Assembly: GCF_021018805.1 (NCBI RefSeq)
Contig: NC_086251.1
Span: 44,710,767-44,774,766 of the forward strand
Direction: 5' to 3'
DNA from: Prinia subflava
Lineage: Eukaryota > Chordata > Aves > Passeriformes > Cisticolidae
Length of the DNA stretch: 64,000 nt
The position numbers and the translations under genes were made by a program. Below are positions 27,568-36,700 of the stretch, in pieces. How positions within the stretch are numbered: the stretch's first letter is position 1; each line of letters starts with the position of its first letter. The notes beneath the pieces were generated by a model, which had not been told where the DNA came from, searched no databases, and saw only the letters and a program-made list of their open reading frames with translations.

Positions 27568-28485
27568 GGGTTCATAAGATAAGGACAGAGAGAAATCACT
27601 CATCAAATACCATCATGGGAAAACAAGTTCAAATTAAAGACATTAATTGAATTTATTGTTAACAAATTCAGAGCACGATAATGAGAAGTAAAGCAAGACA
27701 TTAAAAACATCTTCCCTTTACCCCTCGCTCCTTCCCTCTCCCAGCAGTGCAGGGAGACAAGGAATGGGGGTTATGGTCAGTCCAACCCCTGCTGTTTCTC
27801 CTGCTACTGAGGGAGAGGATTCCTTCCCCTGCTCCACCATGGGGTCCCTCCCATGGGAGACAGTTCTCCATGAACTTCTCCAGTGTGAGTCCATCCCGTG
27901 GGCAGCAGTCCTCCCAAAACTGCTGCAGCCTGGGTCACTCTTGCACGGGGTGCCGTCCTCCAAGGACAGGCTGCTCCAGCCTGGGAGCAGGGCCTCAGTC
28001 TCCACGGGTCTCCCATGGGTCACAGCCTCCTCCAGGTGTCCATGTGCTGCAGTGTGGGCTCCTCCCCAGGCTGCAGGTGGGTCTGTGCATCCTCCATGGA
28101 TCCCCATGGATCTCCACGGCTGCAGGGGCACAGCTGCCTCACCACGGGCTGTAGGGGAATCCCAGCTCCAGTGCCTGGAGCACCTCCTGCCCCTCCTTCT
28201 GCACTGACCTTGGTGTCTGCAGAGCTGTTCTTCTCACATGTTCTCTTCCCACTCTTCTCTGGCAGCAATCACAACAGCACACTAACTTTTAATTTTCTTC
28301 TTCTTAAGTCTTTTCTCACAGAGGTGTTACCACCGCTTCTAATTGGCCCAGCTTTGGCCAGTGGTATGTCTCTTTGGAGCCATTAGGCTCTGCTGGACAC
28401 GGAAGAAGCTTCCAGCAACCTCTTCCAGAAGCCAAACATGTAGCCACCCTCCATCACCAAAGCTTGGCAATGCAAACCTACTATA
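27568..28485 (-). mobile_element. avian endogenous retrovirus LTR, family A (minus)
   Basis: This is a second copy of the family A LTR, in antisense orientation. On the plus strand it shows ATAAGGACAGAGAGAAATCA, then a poly(A) signal in reverse (27652-27657). A GC-rich centre at about 27835-28080 is built from imperfect repeats around CTCCAGCCTGGG and CCCATGGGAGAC units. After that come GCACTGACCTTGGTGTCTGC and a CAAT-type AATTGGCCCAGC, and the sense 5' terminus ends at GCAAACCTACTATA. The sense 3' end is missing: about 100 bases expected beyond 27568 are replaced by CR1 sequence. The centre is open in several frames on both strands (135-162 codons), which is a side effect of GC-rich repeats and not a gene. 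No internal retroviral region is attached. Confidence 0.82.
27652..27657 (-). promoter_or_regulatory. LTR poly(A) signal AATAAA (minus)
   Basis: TTTATT on the plus strand reads AATAAA on the minus strand, at the position matching the poly(A) signal of the plus-strand family A copy at 16303-16308. This agreement supports the orientation given to both LTRs. Confidence 0.6.
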
Positions 28486-29768
28486 AAATATTAGAACAAA
28501 TTATGACCCTTTAATAACCTAGCTTTTTTTTTTCTTAATGAAAGAAAAATCTTCAGTTTCAAATTTATAACATCTTAGAAGGGGGAAGTCATGTAACTTT
28601 CTGAAAGACTTAAAGGATTAAGCCTTAAAACTTGATTTCTGAAGTTGTAAATAACAAACACTGCTAAATTGTGTTCTATGCTGTTGTAAACAATCTTTTA
28701 AAACATGTATTAAAACATCTCTAATTACATGACAGAACTCCAAGTACCTTTGGTCATGTATCTGCCACCTGGTCTTGTTTTCTTGGGATTGGAAAATTCA
28801 GATGAAAACTGAATTAAGATAGACTAGGGTAAAGTAACATTTTAGGGATTTTAACAGCTGTGTAGTGAGGAAATAGGAATTTTTTTTCACTCATTATAAG
28901 ATCTTTCACCCTTGGAAATTTCATAACAGGTGGTTACATCCTCTTAGAAGCAGATACGAAATTGTATAGAAGTGGTGTAATAGGGGTTTACAGGTCTAAA
29001 AAGTCTTGAATTAAAAATAATCCAGCTCTTTCTAGGTACTTGTGAATAAAAGCTTACCAGTGTCTTTGAAATCAGACAGGTGTCCACATATCCAGAATGA
29101 GTTGCTTTGCCTCATGCATACAAGGAAGAACCAATTAAAAAATTTAAAACCATGTAAAATCCAGAACAATTTATGAGGTACAGGGCTCAAATATATCTAG
29201 AAGAGAAGGCTATAAATTCACAGACATTGGTAAGAAAAGCTGGTTGAAATAGAAACTGGAAATCTGATAATTTGTTTTGTCTAACTGATCAACAGTTTTT
29301 GCTTTGTGTTTGGTTTTTTTTACATAAAGCTCCATAAGTACTCAAAATTTTAAACTAAAATTATGGAATATTTAAAAGAGCAATGGAATGTAGAGAACAG
29401 AAAGCTTAATGACAACTGTCTCCATAATGGAAAGTTAAGGGTGTTCTGGTGTTCTTTTGACATTTTGATTGTAAGGATGCTTCATTACACATAATTTGAT
29501 TACATCTATGAATAGAAAAATTTCCATTAAAAATAATACTGGGGAAAAAAACTTGGAGGAAGAGAATAAAATCTGAATTGAAACAGGCTTGGTGAGAAAA
29601 TCATAGTTAATTTTTGAGATCATAGAAAAAACATGGACTCAGTGAAATAGCTGGAGAATGAGGTTGAATGTAGTAAAATGCACAAAAGGAACTACAGGAG
29701 AAATTTAGAACACAGTGACCAAAAAGGCTACAGGACAGTGGTACAAAAGAGAAGTAACACAAGACAAA
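28486..29768. other. unannotated AT-rich DNA between two LTRs
   Basis: No gene or recognisable repeat was seen between the two minus-strand LTRs. In particular there is no gag-, pro-, pol- or env-like reading, so the LTRs are not the two ends of one provirus. They also belong to different families. Confidence 0.6.
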
Positions 29769-29892
29769 TTTCATGGTTTAACCCCAGCTGGCAACTAAGC
29801 ACCAGAGCTGCTGGCTCATGCTCTGTCCAGATGGGATGGAAAAGATAATCAAAAGGGTAAAAGTTTGAGATTTCGTGTTGAGGTGAAGACAG

Positions 29893-29898
29893 TTTAAT
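29893..29898 (-). promoter_or_regulatory. LTR poly(A) signal ATTAAA (minus)
   Basis: TTTAAT on the plus strand gives ATTAAA on the minus strand, downstream of the TATA-like motif in the sense direction of the family B LTR. Confidence 0.5.
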
Positions 29899-30072
29899 AA
29901 GTAAATCAAAACCCACACAGGCAAACAGAGCAAACCAAGGAATTCCCTCATGCTGCCCATTGTCAGGTGTTCAGCCACCCCCAGCAAAGCAGAGCTCCAT
30001 CACTTGCAGTGGGGATTTCAGAAGACAAACACCATCACCCTGAACATTCCTCCCTTCCCTCTACTCACCCAG

Positions 30073-30080
30073 CTTTATAT
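30073..30080 (-). promoter_or_regulatory. LTR TATA box (minus)
   Basis: CTTTATAT on the plus strand reads ATATAAAG on the minus strand, within the family signature CAGCATATAAAGCTGGG. It is the best-preserved core promoter motif among the three family B copies. Activity is not known. Confidence 0.5.
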
Positions 30081-30300
30081 GCTGAGGTAACATATGGCAT
30101 GGAGTTTCCTTTGAGTCTGTTGGGGTCAGGTGTCTGGCTATGTTCCCTCCCAGACCTCTTGCTGGTGAGAGGTTGTGAGAAGCAGGAAAGGCCTTGGTGC
30201 TGTGTAAGTGCTGCTCAGCACTGACAAAAATATCCCTGTTTTCAACACAAATCCAAACCACTGCCCGGACTAGTTACTACAAAGGAAATTAACTCTATGA

Positions 30301-30845
30301 CAGAGAGTCATTAAAATGTCAAGTGGACAGAGGAAAAGGGAGAAGGAGTCTAACAGACAAAAATATTATATATCCAATACTCAAAAAATAACTTGTTCCA
30401 TGACAACAGTATTAGATAATAGAGATATAAAAGGAAGTACATTCACATTAAAAAGACACAAACAGAGATACTGGTGTGACAGCAAAACAGAATATATCAC
30501 ATTCTTATAACTCCTAGAATATGTCAGAAAGAATATCTGCAATTCCCAAGGAAATTCAAGGCTGAAGGGCATTATCTTATTACAAGAGAACATTCTTCCT
30601 CCAGGTGGAAAAAGACTTCTGAGGAATCTGAATACTCCTTCACTCCTGACACCAATGATATTGCTACAGAATGTGGCCCACAGCTTTGCTAATAAAAAAT
30701 CATCAATGGGGTTTTGTGTCATTTCACCTTTATAATTCTAAGACCAATAAAAAAATGTTAAATCCCAATAATCTGTATTATAGGAATCAGATAGACTGGC
30801 CACTCGTAACCCTTCCAGCAGTGAAATTCTACATTCATTTCTTCA
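30301..30845. other. unannotated DNA
   Basis: AT-rich sequence with no recognised feature between the family B LTR and the hexanucleotide array. The open frames here do not resemble known proteins. Confidence 0.55.
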
Positions 30846-31005
30846 GGAAAGGAAAAGGAAAAGGAAAAGGAAAAGGAAAAGGAAAAGGAAAAGGAAAAGG
30901 AAAAGGAAAAGGAAAAGGAAAAGGAAAAGGAAAAGGAAAAGGAAAAGGAAAAGGAAAAGGAAAAGGAAAAGGAAAAGGAAAAGGAAAAGGAAAAGGAAAA
31001 GGAAA
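30846..31005. repeat. (GGAAAA)n hexanucleotide array, about 26 copies
   Basis: About 160 bases of almost perfect GGAAAA units. The plus strand is purely purine and the minus strand purely pyrimidine, a composition that favours triplex (H-DNA) structures. The first and last units lack one A. Translated it gives an alternating Gly-Lys or Pro-Phe dipeptide, which produces long but meaningless open frames on both strands. Near-perfect units indicate recent expansion. Confidence 0.97.
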
Positions 31006-32689
31006 GCTATAAAACAGTATGAAAAATACTTGATTCACTAGTATTTAATAATATACTGTGACCTTAATTATGCTGCTGAGGAAGACTGCAAAGAGGGAAG
31101 GCACGCAACACTCTCAAAATAGTAGAAGCTTCTGCCAGCAGTTTTTTCTGGGGGGTAGGTTTATTTCTGTAAGATGTGCTATGAAAAGAAACAGTTTACT
31201 AACAAATTATAGATGCAGCTTCTGTGAGAGACATTTTCTGTACATGATTATAACACTACAAAGGGACTTTTGACTCCCAGACCAACAAAGGCTGGGAAGG
31301 AGCAGTTAATTGTGAAGTGTCTGAGTCAGGGAGCATCAGTAGGAGGAGGTGAAGAATAGCCATTATGTATATCCAGAATGAATTGGCTCCATAAGTAAGC
31401 AAAATTAACTGAAAACTGCTAGTCAGGTCAATGGGTTGGTATCTTAAATTCATTTTATATAGACAATATTTTTGCTTATGAAAACTTTGGGTTTATTTTG
31501 GTCTCTGTTGTCACTTCTATATATTGTTTACTTTTGTTTTCTTTGGTACCTTGTTAACCTCCCAAATAAAAATGTTTCAGTGGTTTTTGTAGGAAAATAG
31601 AAGTAGAATAAAGACCAATAAGTACATTTTACCACAATATGAACAAAAATTAAACTAAACTAAAATAAAATAAAATAAAAAACTCTTTCAACCAGATCTT
31701 CCAAGTCTTCTAATTTATTATGTGCAACCTATGCTGTTACACAAAGTTCCCCATTCAGGAAAAGCAAATTGTGAGAAATATTAAAATAAGTAATGTCAAA
31801 AAAACCACCCAATTTTGTGCTACATAATCCCTACAAAAGCATGGATAAACCATTGCTGATCAATGGAGAATCTCTTCAGTTTTACTCTTAATGAGGGAGA
31901 ATGTACCACCTAAAGCACAAGGAAGTAGTGTTTCCTTCCTCCATCCATACTGGTTTCTCTTAAAATAGAAGAGAGAGAAAAATAATGTAAAATGAAAAAA
32001 AATAAGGCATCATGGGAACTTCTCAGCCAGTGCAGGATCTGTAGATGTTTGCCCATATTACAACCTGCCATGTTTTCCATCAGTTGGTTTGTCTAGCTGA
32101 AGCACATTATGACTGCACATACAGCCTGAATAATTTGAATTATTCATGGATCTAGGCACAAGGGACATCACAAAGTGCCTGAATCACAAAATGTAGCTGA
32201 ATCTAAATAAAATGCAATTATGTGTTAGAAACTGGAGGATCCACATTTGCATTGCAATGTCACAAATATATCTATAAAGTGTATTGTCTATGGATGTATT
32301 AACCCAAGGTTAAATGAAGTACAATAATAAATTGTTTTTAAGGAGAAGAATTTTTTTTCCACCTTTTTTTTTTCTTAATTTGCTACATAAATCGTATACA
32401 AAGTTTTGGTTTTGATTTAATTATCCAGAATGAAAAAGAAAATTCTAAAAATTTGAAACTTTCCACTTATCAGTGTCAAAATTATTTTTCTGAATATTCC
32501 TTGATTGAATAGTGTTGTTTGCTTTGCTAGTTATTAAACCACTTAGACAAGCAAAAGTCTGAGTTTCAGAAAAATTAACCATCCAAAATTCCTTGAAGTA
32601 TACTATGTTATTCTACAAGGAATTAAGAGATGTCTCTTGATTATCAGTATTTTTCCTTATGAGTAATTTATTTTTCAAGATATCAGCTC
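31006..32689. other. unannotated AT-rich DNA
   Basis: No gene is supported. A short (AAAAT)n tract is at about 31662-31681. The rest has no recognised repeat. Confidence 0.5.
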
Positions 32690-33216
32690 AGAATGTCATA
32701 TAGGAGATACAAACAGGTCCAGGAAATATCTGAAGCATGTTGGAAATAAGTTATCAGTGCAGGTGCTAAGGGAGCTGACTAAGAAAGGTGCCCTTCTGGA
32801 TTTTATTTTTTTTTTGAAAACAGGGAGGGGCTTGTGGGTGACCTCATAGTCTGTGGCTACCTTAGTTCACAGTGACCACAAACTAGTTGAATTTCAAATC
32901 ATTGTCAATAGGAGAAAAACTGCCAGCAAAACTTCAGCTCTCGACATGAGAAGAGCAGAAGTAGTTAATTAGTAGGTCTCCTGCTTTTGAAAGTATTGGG
33001 GCCCATGAATGCCAGTCACTTTTTAAGATGCATCTCTTAAAAGAGCAGAAACAGGAAAGTCCAAAGTGTCAAAAATCAAAAGAGCAGAGCAGACAGATGT
33101 ATTGCTGAACAGGAATCTTCTAGAGCTAAAGTGGAAAAGGGAAGTGTGTACACATTGGATAGGTGACAGAGGAGGACTTCAAAGGTGCTGTTGACTGTAG
33201 AGAGAATTTTTTGTGT
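32690..33216 (+). mobile_element. CR1 LINE ORF2 fragment, endonuclease C-terminal part (plus)
   Basis: This is a decayed internal CR1 fragment, unlike the 3'-end fragments elsewhere. Translated piecewise it gives typical CR1 ORF2 words: a GALLDF-like reading after GAAAGGTGCCC, then REGLVGDLIVCGYL, then after a one-base shift HSDH (32868-32879) followed by KLVEFQII. The SDH motif belongs to the C-terminal part of the LINE apurinic-like endonuclease. Further on, GGCCCATGAATGCCAGTCAC, TGCTGAACAGGAATCTTC and GACTGTAGAGAGAA match the linker leading to the reverse transcriptase. Frameshifts and stops make it a pseudogene. The start is approximate. It is cut off at about 33216, where the family B LTR begins. 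Confidence 0.75.
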
Positions 33217-33735
33217 CTTGGATTTATGCAGGAAACAGTATTTGTAACACAGAGATGTAATGTATTAGTCACCACTGAGCAATGCTTAAATAATGTGAAA
33301 GTGTTTCCTACTCCTTACACCATCCCATCAACAAGTAGGGTGGGAGTGCACAAGAATTTGGGAGAAGATACAGCCAGGACAGATCATCCCAGCTGGCCAA
33401 AGGGATGTTCCCTTACATATGACATCATGTTTTGTTACGAAAGTTACAGGGAAGAAGGAGGAAAGGTGATACATACATGTTTGGAGTTACAACATTTCCC
33501 AAGTAACTGTTATGCTTGATGGAACCCTGTTTCCTGGGGATTTCTGAATGCCTGCCTGCCAATGGGAAGTTAACAAATTCCTTTTCTTTGCTTATGTGTG
33601 CAGCTTTTAGTTACTTATAAAACTGCTTTTATCTCAACCCTATCAGGTTTTTTTGCTTTTACCCTTCTGATATCCTCCTCCATCCAGCTAGGGGGATTGA
33701 ACAATATGCTATGCTGTGTTTAGTTACCTTCTAGA
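33217..33735 (+). mobile_element. avian endogenous retrovirus LTR, family B (plus, 5'-truncated)
   Basis: The sequence follows the sense strand of the family B LTR: TTGGATTTATGCAGGAAACA, AACACAGAGATGTAA, GTAGGGTGGGAGTGCACAAG, CAGCTGGCCAAAGGGATGTT, TTTCCCAAGTAACTGTTATG, TGCCTGCCAATGGGAAGTTA, TTTTATCTCAACCC and GCTTTTACCCTTCTGATATC, ending in a diverged GTGTTTAGTTACC. It is the reverse of the copies at 29769-30300 and 62975-63565. The first 50-70 bases expected at the 5' end are absent and CR1 sequence takes their place. It is strongly diverged: the TATA box is not recognisable and the poly(A) region reads TTATAAAACTG. The 118-codon open frame at 33163-33519 spans the CR1/LTR junction and is spurious. 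Confidence 0.78.
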
Positions 33736-36700
33736 GTTGATTCACAAGACCTGTGAGGCACCTATTTCTGCTAGTTCAACTGGATTTAAAGTTATTAAAC
33801 ATGGAACTAGAGGAAACTGAGCAATACATAAACTAAATATATATTTTGTCTGCTGCAACTGTTGTCTATATTAATCAGAATGAATTAGCACCTGAGGATT
33901 CAGATTCTATTCTGTTAGTTCAGACAAAACACTTCTAAATAGTTAAAGGAAAATCACATAGATCTATTTCATATGAAAAGCTCATGTGTCAATATCAATA
34001 ATTATACATGACAGATTACCATAATTTTTTTCATAAATACTCAAACATCAAGAAGACACACAGTAAGAATATTTTCAAGACAGCAGGAAACAATGTTTAT
34101 TGGCAATGGCTGTTTTTCTCTTGTCAAAAGGGAATAATCTTCAGTTTAGAAGTATCCAGTATGATAAAATGTGGAGTGTAGCCTGAGGTTTTAATGAATT
34201 TCTGAGATTGTCTCCCTTATAGTGTTCAACTAAAAATCAGCTGTGAAAGAAATCTACTCAAGTTTGCACTTACTGCAAGGACAGAAAGAATGTGGAATTC
34301 CAATCCATGTATTAATTAAATATGATGGCAAGCTTTTGTGTCATAGAGGAGTGACAATAGGAACATCAGTAAATTACTATTATTATTTCTACTGCTCTCA
34401 TGGATTTTTTCTAATTCATGAACAAGGTGTTTTAAATTTCAGAAAAATACAGATAAAGAACATTATGCATTTACCTGGAGCTGTTCTCACCAAAGCAGGG
34501 ATAGAACTAATACTTGCCCATGGCATGCTCCTGTACGAAGGCTGGGTATGTGGTCCAACATGTGAAACATATGGTCCATTTGGGCTTACAAGCCTTTCAG
34601 TATTTATTTCAACCTGTCAAATCACATTCATGTCAAATGCTAGCTGTCTAGAATCCCTTTGAGATGGCACTTACAAAATGTAAATAAATAAATTGTGAAT
34701 GATGTAGGATTTAATCTAGTTTAAATCAGTCTGATACAATGAAAAGAAGGAGCAATTAAAAAAAATCTGAATCTCTTCTTGAAATTATTTTAAACTGCAT
34801 AGACGACTTTCTTTTAGCAGTGAAGGGACAAACAAAAGAGTTATTTCTTCAAGCAAACTAAATATCTTCAGCTGTGCAAATAGTCTTCCCTCTTTTACTG
34901 AACCTCCTATCTAAGGTATTTGGGTAGGTGGACATTAAGGGAACTATAATACAAATACTTGGGCATCCAAATCTGCACAGCTTAGCTGATCCTGGTGTGC
35001 ATGTGATGTTCACATGTCCACATTCAGCTGGGTGAGTATTCTGCTAATTGTATGCACAAGAACTCCACCAAAACTGTGGCCATTAACGTGCTTAGTCTGC
35101 CATATGGTATTAGTTTTAGAAAGCATGTGCTATGACCTAAGCCCAAAGTCACCAAAGAAAAGAAGTGGATTCACTTTTGCTGTTGGCTTCTAAACCTCCA
35201 GTGATCTCAGTGCAGCTGTGACAACTTATCCCAGTGGCCAAATTAGTTTTCACATAAGACTAAAACTCAGCTCAAATACTGAATCCCTATATTAATGTCA
35301 TCATCACAAGTGAATGGTGTTACGTTACTACTTACTTATTCCACAACATCTGATAATTTTTAACTTTCTGTCCTGACCTCTTCCTTATCCTGAATCATTT
35401 GGAAATGCCACCGTAGAGCAGGTAACCTTCTTTATAGCACTGATATAAAGTCAGTCCAGATGGTGTCAGCTAACAGTAATTAACCATTTGTTAGTTTGCA
35501 GGAAGTAAATGAATGCCACACCTGCTGATCCCAAGTACTAGCAAGCCAGTGCTCACATCACACAAACAGTGCACAAGAAAACCAAAAAGCATAAGTAGCA
35601 CCTCATTGGAAGTCCTGGCACAAAGACCAAAGGCTGCAAGTGAAAGGGGCACCTTTGGAGTAATAAGACATAGACAGCTTACCCTGTCCCATGCTTCCTG
35701 CCAAATGAAATTTCTTCCTAATTATTGCAACAATATTCCAGGACTGTGAGAATGTGGTAACCACAGTCCATACACCCCAGCCTGGGTTTGATGAACAGTG
35801 ACACATTTCAACAGTGTCCCTGTTCCAAGCCCTGTCACAAGTAATTTCCTGCCATAAAGCTATTAAAATGAGAGGGAAAACTACTTATTTCTCCCCCTTT
35901 CAGTCTCAGATAAGCAAACATCTTTAATGTTTGAAAACAGTTTATTAAATGCTGTTACCCACACGGCTTAATAAACACATTGAGAGCATTTCCCTGAGGA
36001 GGCTGGGAATTAAAGCACACCTGGCCTTTCCCCAGCCTCCTCAGCATTCTGATAGCAAGAGAGATTAACAAGTCAACATTTCCTTACAGCACAATCTGGT
36101 TTGCCATATATTTAATCAATGGATCCAATTTTAAATCCTCTGTTACATCTTTTGCCCTCTATGATTCAGCAAAACTCCTACAATGATTTAGATTTTCAGT
36201 GTCCCTGTTTTGAATACTTTTTATTTTTGCCTTTTTCACTGTAGAAATGAGCACACTTACTACTCTATATTATTGTAAATAAGAGGCATGTGTTCCTGTT
36301 TGAGCTCTTAAGATAAACAGAGGGAATCTACCAGGTCTGTTGATCAAAGCTTATAGAGGGAAAAGGCTTTATAATTTGGACTTTGTTTTTTTTTTTCCAG
36401 ATAGAAACTCTGCAAATGGTATATCCAGCAAAAAAAGGTTATCCAGAAGGACTTTTGGAAAATTTTTAAAAAGGACAAAAATGTTTATCAATTAGTCACT
36501 GAAAAATGTAAAATGTAAAAAATATCTGCTAAGATTTTTCATAAACTGAAATTTGTGCTGAAACAAGCATCTTTAATCAATACTGAGGTGAAACTGGAAA
36601 GCTGAGTATTGAGTAACAGGTTAAGTTACATATCACGAAAGAAGATACTACAAAGCCAATGTGCAAATATTGAGAAGAGCCAGGAAAGAGCTTTCAGTGC

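Larger units (their letters stand above)
29769..30300 (-). mobile_element. avian endogenous retrovirus LTR, family B (minus)
   Basis: On the plus strand this starts TTTCATGGTTTAACCCCAGC, with the usual terminal TG mutated to TT. It continues with GGCAACTAAGCACCA, GACAGTTTAATAAG, TCAGCCACCCCCAGCAAAGC and AGCTTTATATGCTGAGG, and ends in AGGAAATTAACTCTATGA. Reversed, it reads as an LTR with a TATA box (30073-30080) followed by an ATTAAA signal (29893-29898), so the sense strand is minus. The terminal 15-20 bases expected at the high-coordinate end are lost or highly diverged, and no target-site duplication is apparent. It shares its family with 33217-33735 (plus) and 62975-63565 (minus). Confidence 0.85.

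Noticed and set aside
27718..28386. Overlapping open frames of 135-162 codons on both strands
   Set aside because: They lie wholly or mostly within the non-coding family A LTR, are open in several phases at once and reflect its GC-rich internal repeats.
28486..29768. Provirus spanning the LTRs at 27.6-28.5 and 29.8-30.3 kb
   Set aside because: The two LTRs belong to different families and the 1.3 kb between them has no retroviral coding sequence.
30671..31038. Open frames giving Gly-Lys or Pro-Phe repeats
   Set aside because: They are translations of the (GGAAAA)n microsatellite.
33163..33519. 118-codon open frame on the plus strand
   Set aside because: It crosses the CR1/LTR junction and follows neither the CR1 ORF2 frame nor any retroviral gene.
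34243..34662. 139-codon open frame on the plus strand
   Set aside because: No recognisable domain, splice context or composition bias; one frame of this size is plausible by chance in 64 kb.
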